Shown: positions 31,896 through 44,974 of the stretch, piece after piece
Layout: each line of letters starts with the position of its first letter
Position numbering within the stretch: position 1 is the stretch's first letter
DNA from: Bryoerythrophyllum caledonicum
Lineage: Eukaryota > Streptophyta > Bryopsida > Pottiales > Pottiaceae
Length of the DNA stretch: 64,000 nt
Reading direction: 5' to 3'
Assembly: GCA_963971425.1 (NCBI GenBank)
Contig: OZ020526.1
Span: 17,823,173 to 17,887,172 of the forward strand
Program-made: the position numbers and the translations under genes
The notes under the pieces: model-generated
The model's input: only the letters and a program-made list of their open reading frames with translations
What the model was told of the DNA's origin: nothing
Databases searched by the model: none

Positions 31896-32778
31896 AGAAT
31901 AATTTCAAAGACAAGCAAAGTACAAGGGCAATGTTGCGTCACAATCTAAACTCCAATAATAATATAGGTTATTCAAGTATCCCACATGATTTAAAACGTT
32001 ATTTAAATGCAATAAATGTTTCTCGAAATGGTGATTTTTGCACGTTGAGATCTTCACCTTTGGAAGGAATGTAATATTTCAAAGACTTAAGAGTTGAGCA
32101 AGATTACATTTATAGATAAGAGTTTTGGACAACTTGATGCCAATTATTGTTGTTGAAGTTTACGAACATTTTAATAACATTTTTTGTTATCAAATCTTCA
32201 AATAGCTATAATGAGGTTTAAGAAGTCTAACAACAATTGGACTTTTTCTCATTTTTTAGCATACTTGTACATAGAAATGATTCAATGGACTTCAAAATTT
32301 TGCATATCATTCTTTAAATTTTATTAACTATAATTTTATCAATGTATTCCATGTAAACATAGGAAATATATTTACACAAAGAGATAGAAATTCACGTCTA
32401 TTATGTAAAAAAATTTAATCAGTATGTAGCTTTGTAATTTGCATTCAAACCTTTAAGGTTTAAAAATCCTATTCATTATACACATTTGTTATCTGAAGCA
32501 AAGATATTAAGCCTTTTGATCCTAATATTGTTTGAATCGCCAAAATAAGCCCCAATAGCTCTCCACACTTAAGGACTCGCATGTAGCCGGGGTAGATCAT
32601 GACCTTGTCATCAATTTTATGGCGTTGTGTTACCGATTTATGAGATTATTCAAATTACAAATTTAAAACCAAATTCAAAATCAAGGGCACATGGCACAAT
32701 ATTCATAAAGAACATACTTTAACAACTCCAAAAGGATGTTCATACATACCCTTTTTATAGATATCACGAGTAATACGG
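31896..32778. other. AT-rich sequence, no gene seen
   Basis: Only short frames; probably the 3' flank of the LRR relic. Confidence 0.4.
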
Positions 32779-32908
32779 TTAACCCTTTGACGCCGGGCTG
32801 GCTATGGCGCAATCACCAATCTATGAGTGTAGTAGATGATACATTTCAGAATCTATTACTCTTGTAGATGATGGTCGCGCCATAGCCAACCCAACGTTAA
32901 AGGGTTAA
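32779..32908. mobile_element. Small fold-back TTAA element (130 bp)
   Basis: TTAA at both ends and a near-perfect 32-bp inverted repeat. The left arm begins TTAACCCTTTGACGCCGGGC and ends GGCTATGGCGC; the right arm is its inverse with about four changes. No coding capacity. The TTAA target links it to the larger TTAA family here, but the arm sequence differs after CCC. Confidence 0.82.
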
Positions 32909-33491
32909 TGAGCTTTTAAATTATATATCAATTTGGCACCATTGAGATCATTTTTGAAAACTTGATTGCTTACTAATTCTTTATCTATTGTCATTTACAA
33001 GCATATTTAATTCTCATATCTTGATTACTTTTCTACAATAGATATTGAACCTTGAAGTGAGTATCTCCATTTTTAGGATTAATTAGAATAGGTATATAGG
33101 GGATAATGGAAATACAAAATTCCACTTGAATAGAAGGTTTTGGTTCAAGATTTTTTAATTATCACATAAAGTAAAATTCATTATGCAAAGATAAGTACCA
33201 CGTGGCACAATTTTATTTGATGATTTGTTTATTTTTCCTTCAAAGGTTCAAAATGGATGGATGGATGAAGATGATGTTTATTGAAAAGAAATAAAGCATG
33301 AAAATTTTATTCATAGTCCAATATGTGGATGCTTGGACATCTAGTGGTTAAACATGACTTAGTATAAAGAAGAGGACAAAATGTTGATCTGTCATAACAA
33401 GAAGAGTAACTCCGGTCTCTGAAGGAGCCCAGCATGACTCAAGTGTCTGTTCGTTCCACCTCTAGACCTAAGTGTCACAACAATATGTTAT
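32909..33491. other. AT-rich spacer
   Basis: No gene or repeat recognised. Confidence 0.35.
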
Positions 33492-34423
33492 TTAACCCCT
33501 AAAGGACCACGACCTATTTCGCTCTAAAACCAGTCCAAAACTGCCACCGTCAAAAAGAGACATGAAAATCACATTTTAAAGTGAATTTTGGATTTTCAAC
33601 CGTAAGATCTTAAAAAAGACTTCCATATAAACATGCGGTAAAATTTTGGTTGCAATCCACCGCACGGATTGATAGATTTTAGTGTTTAAAGTCAAAACAA
33701 TGGTTCATTTTCATCCCTGCGTTGAGTATATCAGCTGACTTTGACTTCATTTTGTATCAAATTTTTGCATTGTACAAGGTCTAAATATTTTACCATTGTC
33801 TTAAGCATGATGTTATTTCCCAACACACCAATTTTTAGAGGTAAAAAAGGGGTGTAGCATATTCAAAACAAGTGTGCAAGGAGTGGAGGTTCAAAAATTG
33901 CCATTTCACGTTTTATTTTTTTGTGAACTACGTATGTACTCAAATGATAATCCAAACGGTCAATAAGAAGGTTTTCACCACATATTGATGTTGAAAAAAT
34001 AAAAAGTGAAAAATATGAAGATCTCTAGGTTTTATATAGAAAAAATGAATTTTTTTCCCTCGTTGCCCGACAATGTGTGAAAATGTTTGACTTGGAATAA
34101 AATGCCTTTTTACACTAAAGACAAGAATTTTTTTTGAAAATTTCCAAAGAAGTAAATATTCTTTATATGTGTGAAAAATCTCAATGTCAATAGAAACTTT
34201 TGCCAAAATTTTTGGAGGTGCCCGGAGTCCCCACTTTTGGCTTTAAGTGGTACTAACTTTCAAACCACAAATCCAAAAATAAAAAATAAAAAATCTCCAC
34301 GAAGCTCTTATCAGATCCTATCTTAAAAAAAAATTCAATTAGAAAGGATTTTTATTTGAATTGTAGGTACATGCCCAAAATCCAAAATGACCCCGGGGGG
34401 ACGTTTGGTCCTTTAGGGGTTAA
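33492..34423 (+). mobile_element. TTAA-flanked MITE, copy 2
   Basis: TTAACCCCTAAAGGACCACG at the left and the inverse of TTAACCCCTAAAGGACCAAA at the right; 932 bp. The interior has the CCGCACGGATTGATAGATT landmark and GTGTGCAAGGAGTGGAGGTT shared with copies at 7312 and 52413. No coding capacity. Confidence 0.87.
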
Positions 34424-35020
34424 CTCTTGCACCAATTGCCTCTTGGTAAGTATTAAGAAAGGCATGTCTTTTGTAGATATAACTACAACATGAAGGAGTA
34501 CTAAAAACTGTCCTATTACATCAAAATTCTTCAAAGACTCGTCTAATCAAATATTTGTAGGTGGCGTAGTGTAGCACCTCTCTTAGTATATCCATTCTTG
34601 TATTTATGATGATAGATATAATTTCTATCAATAGAGTAGTACATAAAGTGACACACAGTAAAATGTACAAACCATTTGAAAACCCTATGATTTATTTCCA
34701 AATTCAAATCCAACATAAATTTTATTACAATTCCAAAAGTAGCCCAATTTTTACTAAAAGCACAAATTGTACTTAAACGTGCTAAAATAATTAAGTAAAT
34801 TTTATCATTAAAAATACTAATTTAAAAAATAGGAAAATAAACATATTAAATTGATTTGCTAAAAGTTGGTAAAAAGGAGAACACCACATGAGACGCTCAA
34901 CACATGAGAAATTAAACTATGGAAAGAAAGAGAAGAAATGAGAAGAGCCTCACGAACTTGTCTAGTGGGAAGAGAAGAGATGAATGGTGGCCATCTTTGG
35001 CCCCATATTCATAGGGTTGC
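34424..35020. other. AT-rich spacer
   Basis: No gene recognised; it borders the terminal-repeat-like sequence at 35021. Confidence 0.35.
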
Positions 35021-35060
35021 TAACATGCGAGCATTGAGTAATGAGTGGTGAGCAGTGAGG
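35021..35060 (+). repeat. Terminal-repeat-like sequence of a second methyltransferase-bearing element
   Basis: GAGTGGTGAGCAGTGAG (35043-35059) matches the left end of the Mutator-like element (1493-1509) at all but one base and is preceded by related GAG-rich sequence. It lies about 0.7 kb beyond the 3' end of methyltransferase-like copy 2; in copy 1 the distance is about 0.95 kb. The other end of this second element was not found. Confidence 0.5.
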
Positions 35061-35769
35061 TAATTTTTTTTGAAATTTTAGGCCAATTACCTAAAAATTT
35101 GTTTGAAGTTTAGTTAAAAATTTAATCGAGAATCCTACATCCACTGAGGAAATAAGTCATTAATAGTAGAGTAATGGTGGTATTTAGGCCATTATTCTAC
35201 GTCTTTGGAGAACAAAGATGAATGTAGATGGATGATAGATTGCCTGGATGAATGGAGATGAATGACTCTGTCTATGAATGGTGATGTTTTTGTGGATGTT
35301 AAGACTCAGATTTTAAAATGACTTTGAAATGGAAGACGTTAGTTGGGGTACTGGAAAAACTAGAAAACTGCTAGGAGTGAAGTAAGTTTATAGAATTTTA
35401 GAGATATATACGAGACGAGGCAGAGAACTCAGACAAACAACAAATGAACCATACAAAAAGGTGAGCAACCTTTGGTGTCAAAGAAGCTTCTTGGTTGTCG
35501 TTTAAAAAGAACTAGTGACTAAAATCAATATTAGAGATGCGTGGGATCAAGGGGAGCAAGTACTCAAAATTCAGGAAATAAAGTTCTTGGACTTGCAATG
35601 CAACGGCGACAAAATGTATTAGAACACAAAAATAGTGGCCCTTTTAGTTGCACTATAAAGTTTAAAATTTTAAGAAAAAACAATGGTAACCGTGGCATGG
35701 TCACGAAATAAAATCGCTCAAAATTCCACATACTGAAGTAGCCATAAGCCTACCAACAAACCTGGTGTT

Positions 35770-38700
35770 TTAGGAACTTCCAGCACTAGCAGATCCATCA
35801 CTAGATCCATCGTCTAAAGCTTCCACAGCCTCCAAATCAAGATATTTATGCTCTCTACTATCATATACTCGTGAAATTGGCGCTCGATGTGGCGTTTGAA
35901 TCTCCGCGAGCTCAACCGCAATAGCCTCAATATAACAAGGCAAAGACATGGGGCTAGGCGGACTCCTCATTTGATTTACCAAACTGATTAAGAAAACATT
36001 GAACATACATTAGTGAAGAGAAGTAAGAAATTAGACTACAACAATGACAATTTGTAGGATAGAACATTCACAAAAACAATGAGAATGCAAGGATTTGACT
36101 TACTTACTCAATCGGTTTTTAGGGACCCTTTTAGAAGGCCTAACCACAAGGGAGTGGCTAGAAGAATCCGGTTCCTTCTATTTCTTCTGTACAGAGTCCG
36201 CTGACATCTCTAATGATTCGAGAGGGGCAAGCACAGCTTCAAAGATGTCTGATTCGGCCTCGAAGACAACCACGTGGCGCCCAGTTTTCCTGCAAGCATG
36301 CACGCTCGCACCTAGATCATTGAGGACACGATTGGACTTGTCAAAAATGAGTGAGGATAAAACAAGATTAAATAGAAGAGAAAGTAGAAGAAGTTACCGG
36401 TAGATGCGTTGCAGTCCAGGACAACATGCCCTGGTTGCGAGAAGCTTTCTATCAACATTTGGACTAGAACAGGGCTCTTTTCTCTAGCCCCACGCCATGG
36501 CACGTCTCCATTCTTCAATGACATTTTGGCGGTCAAAAAATTATGGAGAACTCCCTCACCAAGGATGTCAGTCTCTACTTTACGAACATCCAAGTTTTTC
36601 TCAATTGAAAACCTTGAACGAACCTTCTTATCTTTATAGGATGTCTTGATGAAAAGAATGATCCAAAACCGCTTTGTCTGCATAATGCAAATATGAAATA
36701 ATGAGAAGGATAAAGCAAATGAAATTAAATTGAACCCCAAGATGGACTAAATGTGGTGTCAAACTTACAGTGCACTTCTCACTCTTGTAAGAGATGAGAT
36801 GCATCTCGTTAACGCCCCACCAATCATGGAGGGGCGCAAATCCGTAGGCCTCCGCAAAGGAGTTTGTTGCATCCCGAACGGTTGGATTATCAGGATGGAA
36901 GAGTACAATAGCACCGTCATCCTGGAGAGTGTCCCAAACGAACTCAAAAATTGGTTCCGACCAGTCCTCTGTGAGATCATTCCAACTTGGAATGACTGAG
37001 TGGCCAAGGGACAAACCAGGTATGGACAAACCATCTGGTATGTCCGCAATAATGAGATCGAGGCAAGCCTCACGCTTCGGAATTCCACCAAGGCGCCGCT
37101 CCATCCCTCGACCAGCCTAGCACAGATGGCATATATAATCAACAACAGTATCATGGAAAACTATGGACATATATATAATATTAAAAATTAATTAAGTTGA
37201 GTTAGTACGAGAGGTTTGATTTTATTACCTTTTGAGCGAAGGACAAGATTTTCAAGCACTCTGGAGGAAGTTGATGATTCGAAACCATGAAGTCAATGAG
37301 CGTCGGGATGGAAGTACACAATGGTAAAACTGTTGCCTCAATCCCGTGGGTAACAGCGCATGTGAAGCTCTTCGCATAGAGCTGCGAAGCAGCAAATTCC
37401 TCGGTCGTAACAAAAAGCAACTAAGGAGGGTAGAAGGGAGTGTCTGTCACCGTATCAACTTGAGATGGAGCTGCAGTTGTAACTGAAAGAGCATGAGGGT
37501 GGTCCACTTTGACTGTGGATGATTCCAATTCCTTCCCCTTAGAGACGCTAGCTTTCGCTTTCTTACCAACTGTTGGATCCTTCTTCTTCCCCTCCGTCGA
37601 CTCCAAAGCCTTTTTACCACCCTTCTTTGTCACAATTACAACTGGCTCATATAAAGCGGTTAAGTCTTGTATTAGTAGGTGGTGCTTGTTTAGCCTTCTC
37701 CTCCTCTTCGTCCGCCGGAGCAAACTTGCGAGGGCACTCAAGGTACCATGGACAGGAGTGGTGCTTGGAAGAATTGAACGCTCGCAGTTGGGCAGCGGTA
37801 AGCATATACATTGAACCCTTTTCTGACCAGGCGCCGAAAAACTTGGGCATTGATTTTCGATCAATGACACCTTTGCCTTGCAATTCTCTTTTAAAACATC
37901 TACACAATAAGAAGGGGTCATTAGACATTTCATATACATGATTTGGATCTAAATTTCCTTGTAACTCCAGGCTCTCCCTTTTGGCACCAAAGAATTCAAA
38001 TTGTTCGCTCGCAGAATTAAATTCAAAAATCATAAAACTACAAATTCTTAAGTATTGAAGCTGACTCATCAAAATCAAATCCACTAAGACAATATACACC
38101 TATGGTGAACATACCGGTAAACGAGTCGTTGCATGGCCTTTTCATTTCCCTCATTTTTTAGGAAGACTGTTGTTTGATCGAATCCTCCTTGCTTTCTGAA
38201 TATAAAGTAGAAGGCTTGGTCCCATACACTCATACGGTTCTTCTCATTGTAATCAACAATCTCGTCAGCGTTGGTGTTTGTTTCCGAGTCCACATTCAAC
38301 TTCTCCAATGCTAGAGTCTCTTTAATGACTCTCACTGCCGTGGCCTCCAACTAAAAGATTAAAGAAAACCACATTAGTGACAATATCAACAAATTAATGA
38401 CAGACAATTTGATATAATGATTGATGCAACGACATGATTTACCTCAGCCCAAAACGACTCTTTATGCAACCAGACATCGAGTTTCTCATCTGTCACTCCA
38501 AGAGGTGGGAATCTTAGAGCAACTCGGTTCATTTCGCCAGCGTTCCACCATTGCAACCAACGAACTTTGAATTGCGATGGCACAGTAGTTCCCGAAACCT
38601 TCTACAGTTTCTCTAAAGACATCTCCGGCTTCTCGAAATTGGACCAATGGTAGTTAATCTGCATGCATGAGTAGATTTCTCAATATAATGAAATTAAATT

Positions 38701-40060
38701 GAATCAGAACATAAAATTGAGAGTGGAAGAGAACTGACCGCATCCAAGAATTCGGGGCCATGCTTTGGATTAGCCACTGTTGCCATTTTGTCGAATTCTG
38801 TTCTGAAACTTTTCAACTTTGCAACGGATGCTTCATTCATTGCGTTGTGAATACCTTGAGAAGTCCTGCTCTGTGGAGAAGTCCGCTCCAAATAGAGTCG
38901 ACCTGCTTCATCTACAGCTGCGGCAACCTCATGCTGCAAAAACCATACAATTTAGCTCATCGAGCAGACCTAAACGATCAACCCAAAATCTGAACTAATT
39001 AAATTTATGAAACTATACCCGATTCAAAAACTTGATGAACACCTCTGATGTCAGAGGATACCAAGCCGTAGTCTTGGGCCGATTCTCACAGGACTTATAT
39101 TCTTCGTTGGTGAGAAGGTCCTTAAAATTGGTTAGCTTCAATTGTCCATATGTGTTGATGCGGTGCAAACGATGGACTAGATTAGTCTTCACATGAGCGT
39201 TCTCGGTAGAGCTGGAAGTGAAAACAACATTATGGTTAATATCTAGCCATAAGACTCCAAAGATAAAACATTGATAATAGCCGATGAATATGTGTCCAGA
39301 GTACTCACCGATTGATGTCATTCATTGCATTAAGTAAAATCCCAGTACTCCCCTTGGAATTCAATACAATACAATCTACTGAGTAATGCCACTTTCGATC
39401 CGCAAAATGCATGCGTGAAATATATCCTGACCAGGCCTGATGCCTGTGATTGATGTCCCAGATAAAGAACATCTTACAAGAGAACTGGGACCAATTGACA
39501 TGCTTCAACCGTTCCGTTTCAAATTCATCGTTCTCATACATCCATTGGAGGTCCCAAGTTTTGATAATCTCGTCATCAACCGGGCGGCTGTTTCCATTGT
39601 CGTCGGTAATGGAAACATAAAATACACGGTCACCCTCACGATATCCATGTACAAACTCAGACTCCAACCTTCTGACATCAGAGAGCAGAATTGGTCGAAC
39701 TAATGGTAGAGGTATCATCCTGCACAATGGAATCTTCAACCTAGACTGAGAAAATGGTTTGAACCTTAACTCTTGAATGATTGAATTCGAATCAAGTTTT
39801 TCCTTTAGTTTGAATGCATCTTCAGCCTCATCTACTGTTAGATGTCTCATACTGTTGTTTCCTCCCAAACCATCAATGCTCTTTGATAGGCCTCCAGCTA
39901 TCGCCTCGCCGCCTACAACCACTGCACCTTCCTGATTAGGTGAGTCGCCGATAAAAACCGAGCTTCCAATTAAATCCTTGCATCCAGGCACATCCTCGGC
40001 TCTATGCGGAGCCCCATCCCCCTGAACAGTGACTTCTTGTACCGCCTCGTTAAAGTCCAT
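35770..40060 (-). CDS. ParB-like / DNA N4/N6-methyltransferase-like protein, copy 2 (multi-exon)
   Basis: Exons with good splice sites on the minus strand include 39309-40060, 39019-39211, 38739-38933, 38443-38658, 38115-38350 and one starting at 37899, then parts near 37700-37430, 37400-37210, 37110-36770, 36690-36400, about 36300-36110 and 36005-35770. Exon 1 has EGDRVFYVSITDD, then KMFFIWDINHRHQAW, like the DGxHR box of ParB/sulfiredoxin folds; exon 2 has ENAHVKTNLVHRLHRI. Later exons carry LIIADIPDGL (where methylases have DPPYGL), PWRGAREKSP, VVLDCNASTG and GRHVVVFEAE, the N4/N6 DNA methylase core in permuted order. DIPD for DPPY makes activity doubtful. There is one in-frame TAG in exon 4 (about 38602-38604) and a frame change near 37.67 kb. 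Homologous to copy 1 inside the Mutator-like element. Confidence 0.68.
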
Positions 40061-41531
40061 CTGCAGATTGTAATTCCATGAGTTGGAAGCAATTTTCAGA
40101 AGTTGAAATGAATTCTACTCACACTACGTCATTATCCACGAATGCAAGCCCAGTTAGGACCACCTACATGTACATGAAAGCATACAATCACACATCCAAG
40201 CAAATAGACAATGAAAGACTCCGACTCCGTCAAAATAATGAAGCTGTCACTTCTAGAGTTGGACGCTCCTCGAATCACGTCCTTCGGCACCAAAAGCGGT
40301 CAGGCATTCAAAGCCAGCCTGCATATTAAAAATGTGTTCTTAAATAATAATTATTCAATCTGCATGTCCCTAGTAACCGCTCCAGTTCAGTAATCCAAAG
40401 TCAACCGCAAATGTCTAGAAATTCAAATTTCTCACCTATAGAGGTGAGGACCTTTCACCTTTTAAAAATAACTAAATTAGAGCAACCGACAATGCCTAGA
40501 ATTCGTGGAATTTGTGGCACTCTTGCCACTCATCAGAAAGACCAATCTTCTCGTTTAGTGATTTAGCATTCACATTCCTTACAACAAGCTAGAGAGGGAA
40601 TTTTGTACTATCACTTTTCAAATACAATAAATGAAAGAAACAACTCTAAAAGGAATTAACTAGATACTAAGATTTAAACTCAATTTATTTTAGCCTTCCA
40701 AGCAATTGATTATACCACTATGTTGTTTTTTCTTTAAGTTTTAAAAGATAGAGACAAAAGGAAAATATGAGGAAGCATTTACCTTAGGTTTTGGTCTAAG
40801 GCATCAACGTGCTCCCACCAATTCTTGGCCTTCATGTGACTATGACCTAAGCCACTTTCGACTTACCGTACTTCTAGGTCATTGCCCCCTTTTTGCTAAA
40901 TGAATCTCATCACACTTTCTAGACTTCTTAGGTGAATATTCCCTAAGTTTTGAAGTAAGTCTCAACTTCTAACTCATACCATTTGAATCATCTATCTAAG
41001 AAATTTAATAAATATTGATCATAATGTTGGAAAGGGCTAAGGTTTTGTGTGGATCTATGTGACTTATCAAAAGACCTAGACACCAATTTTCAAGTCAAAA
41101 AGCCTTCGAGGCAGTCCACTAGCAAGGCCCAATCAATGGGAGGTAGAGGACATCCGAAGCTCCCAATCCTGGATTGTGCTTTGTAGCCAAAATGCCTCGA
41201 AGTGGACTTAAATCTATCTGGGCTTTGTTTTAAGATCAAAGAATAGTTCTAGTTTCCTCTCACAAAAACTAAGCCAACTACATGATCCAATTCCGATTTG
41301 ACCCCGAATTAAGTGCTAAAATCACTCCAAAGTGTAGTAGACTTGAAACCGTTTTTGATCCAAATGGGATTTGGTCAACAGATTCACATCCTATGAGATT
41401 TGCACTGCCAATTGGTGATGTATACTTGAGAGCTCAGCCTTTGAAAAATATCATTTCCCACTTCAAAACACTAGTTAACAATCGTTGGTTGAAAGGCCGC
41501 TTGTTGGCATTGAGGAGCAATGAACACCATT
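40061..41531. other. Upstream region of methyltransferase copy 2, no gene seen
   Basis: AT-rich with short frames. It should contain the promoter of the gene at 35770-40060, but no motif stands out. Confidence 0.35.
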
Positions 41532-42311
41532 CACTACACTAAACATCGCATTTAGTGTAGTCACACAAATAGTGTAATTACCCTACTACACTATTTGTGA
41601 ACTTGTTCACAACTAGTGTTAGCGACCAACATCATTAATGATGCCTCAACCAACCGCCTACTAGCCGTCAAGTATTTATTCTCTATGTTGACTTTTCTTG
41701 TTTTCCACCTCTCCCTACCCCCAATCATTCACCTACTGGCCATCATGCCTTAATTCTCTTCATTGAAAGCCTACCTATAATTCCATCCCTTTCTTGAACT
41801 CTCTCTCTTACCCCTATTTTATTCAATATATTGCATGTCTTATGATTTTAGTCTTTTATATTCAAATATTCCTTCATTTTTGCGACTATGTTGAATTTAC
41901 ATCACCAAAATCTGGAAATGCCCATAACTTACTCATATTTTCTTCAAATTAAACATATGATATGTTTTTTGAAATCTACAGAAAATGTGGATGTCAAAAA
42001 ACATCTCATGACTGTAATTCTGATCCTTTTTGAGTGACTTATGCTCCTTTGAATAGTGCTGATTTTATTCACTGCGGCAAGATTTTTCATACACTAATTG
42101 TGCACAAGTAAAAAAAAAAACCACCCATTTTTACTGGAATTCACATGTAGTGTAATGTTTCACATTTAGTGTAATGTTGTGTCGTTACACTAATTGTAAT
42201 TCTTCCTTTTAGTGTAAGAGTTCCTATTTACACTAATTGTAATTCTTCCTTTTTAGTGTAAGAGTTCGTATTTTAGTGTAGACGACACTAAATGTGATGT
42301 TTAGTGTAGTG
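41532..42311. mobile_element. CACTA-ended inverted-repeat element, 780 bp
   Basis: The ends are CACTACACTAAACATCGCAT and the inverse of CACTACACTAAACATCACAT, extending to about 29 bp of inverted repeat with two differences. Many subterminal TTAGTGTA motifs occur in both orientations, especially at 42140-42290. No coding capacity. A matching 3-bp duplication is not visible (ATT against TTG), so membership of the CACTA superfamily is likely but not proven. Confidence 0.72.
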
Positions 42312-43607
42312 TTGTCAATTCAAGCACATTCGATCACTTTGATGGATCTTCCTAATGACCTATATTGCTAATGCTTAAGTTGTAATAACTTGAGCTAACT
42401 TGGCATGGACTCAGAGAAAACCATTCACCACTTCCAAAACCGGGTTGAATTTAAAACATTCAACCCAAAACCAAATTCAACATGGACCTTTGGAATTCTG
42501 GTGTTGGTTTATAGACAATTACTAACAACTCAAAGATCAAGAGGCTCACTACACTTTAATTTTTAGCGTCAATTGCAACATCATAGAGACCATGCTAAGC
42601 ATTCAAATAAAAGGAATTCACAAGGGTGCACCCTTAGATGGTGTGCAACACCTTTGCGATTCAAGATGTCGCACAAAAAAGACAGAACTACCATTAACTC
42701 TCAACCGGTTCTAAGTGCGTGCAAACAAAAATGAAAGAAAAAAGTGGAAGAGGTTTGAAACACACAATGTATACACCCTTGGGTGTAAAAATGGTGGTTC
42801 TAAAAACTACTTTCAACTACCAGTGCTCTCACAAAGCTGAGAAAAAAGAAAGGACAAGAGGTGATTCTAACAAGGAAGAGAGAGATGTGTGAAGAGCCTT
42901 GATGGCCCCCTCAAAATACCAAGAGGTGGCCGTCAAAAACCCTAATCACAAGGGGTAGTGGCCGTCATACGTAATCCACAAATGGATAGTGATTGAAGAG
43001 CTAGCCTCTTAACAATTCTCTAGGATGTGATAGGGAGAGGTGGTAATTGGCTAACATCCTACACTTGAAAGGAGAGGTAGTCGTTATTTTCTCTAACTAT
43101 AAGGAATGGTAGGTGGAAATAAAATTTCACCATTAATTTAGAAGCTACTGTTGGTCCTACCATTTCTTCTCATTCGTAAATCCATTTGCAATTTTGTCCA
43201 CATCATTGCATCCCAAATGTTGTTTTTGCTGTAGAGGAATGTTAGGCATGCGCCTAAATTGTAGAATTCCAAATCTTGATGCTCCCAATCTCCCTAACCA
43301 AATTGCCAATTTACCAACTTTTGAATAAAGTGGTTTCTGGCAATCCGACTTTGCCATTGCGCTCCTCGGACGTGTTTAGTTTTCATTGATTCTTCTTACT
43401 TGGAAATTGGGATCTGGATGACCCGATTTCATTAGATGACTTCATCTTTGGACTTCTACATGTATAACCTAATTGCCCACATTTAACCATGCACACTTGT
43501 CTCACCAACAAGTTTCTTGTAACAAGAGGATCTGCTTGATGAGGGTAGTATGTTGATCATATTTTCCTACATAATTCTAAAAATAAGTTTGTTAAGTAGG
43601 AAATTAT
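42312..43607. other. Intergenic sequence, no gene recognised
   Basis: Short open frames on both strands with no family resemblance. Confidence 0.35.
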
Positions 43608-43673
43608 ATCAATTGGTAGAACGGTCAATTTGTGAGCATTATCAATTGGTAGAACGGTCAATTTGTGAGCATG
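43608..43673 (+). repeat. 33-bp tandem duplication
   Basis: Two copies of ATCAATTGGTAGAACGGTCA plus AATTTGTGAGCAT, differing only at the last base. A recent slippage event. Confidence 0.9.
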
Positions 43674-44974
43674 ATCAATTATCGAAGAGTCACCGCAAGT
43701 ACCTAAAATGATTATTAACTAGCTGTGACGTCTAATTTCCTTCTATATTAATCAAGTATTAAATTTAACACTATGCCCTCACTAATTAAGATAAAGACGA
43801 CATAAGATTACAAAGTGGCGCCATTGGCCATCACAAGGCATAATTGGTGCACAATTCACCAAATTTAACTTAGTCTATTCCTCCTTAATGTATGCAAGAA
43901 CATACAATTTTTTTGAAAAAATAAGTCCACAATACGAGGTACATAATTACAAATCCATACCGCTAAGACTGGAAATCAAGGGAAAAGACCGACTGCACCT
44001 ACATAAAAGGATTGTTGTTGAAGAACTAGGAGAGGTAGAACTTGGACGTAGTGCAAAACAATCACCGCATGTGCAACGGACAACCAAAGTTGTAAGAGCG
44101 AGACAAAGAGATCCTACATTGATAGGATCACAAACATATTTTTGCACTAATCTCCTCAAGCAAAATGATATAAAATAAAACATTCCTTGTTGTACAATGT
44201 GCAGAGGTATGTGAACAAGGCAATTCCCAGATTATTCCACAATTCAACTTTGATAACCAATTTGCATCGTGTTGAGGTTGCTCTAGACAATCATCAGCCA
44301 ACTCCAACACCGAAATCTTCACTCCAAATTTTGTCCAAGCGGATTGTGGACTCTTCACTGATAAGTGTGATAATATATTTTGCAAGTTGTTTCAATACCT
44401 CTACTAGTCATGTTACCATTCTTCCCATTGTTACGTGGAAGAATACTGTAGGTTACTGTAGCTTGTGTGTGTTATCTCAGTCTTTGAGATTCATTTCCTT
44501 GATATTTTCCATTGCTTCATGATGAACAGAGGAACAGAGGAAATAACGTTTTTCCAATGGTCTCATACATTTTATGTAGTTTCATGGATTTGAACATACC
44601 TTCGTACATGAAGATCACATTTATTTCATTAGCAAAATAGATATGAATTTTGTACAATACTTTCAAAAATTAATTGTATCACTTGCGTACAACATTCATT
44701 GACACTTACTCTATGTGGATTATATACAAAGTTGGCTTGAGAAATAAATACACACAACAGACTAAAATTTGCTTGTTATGGTACATCACACATACGTAAG
44801 AACATTCATAAAATATGAAACAAATTCTAAAAATAAATATACATCAACCTAATTACATACTACCATATACTAAGAATGGAGTGTATATCATAGATGAGGA
44901 AATGATATTCACTTTTTACAGTGAATCCCACTTTTTTCAGTCCAATAACTTTCCTCATCCTGTGCACCAGTTAC
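43674..44974. other. Intergenic sequence with an unrecognised 96-codon frame
   Basis: A plus-strand frame at 43888-44178 (KDRLHLHKRIVVEELGEVEL...) is open, but it has no recognised domain and an equally open opposite strand. No supported gene. Confidence 0.3.

Noticed and set aside
43888-44178. 96-codon plus-strand frame as a gene
   Set aside because: No recognised domain, both strands open, and no splice or promoter context.
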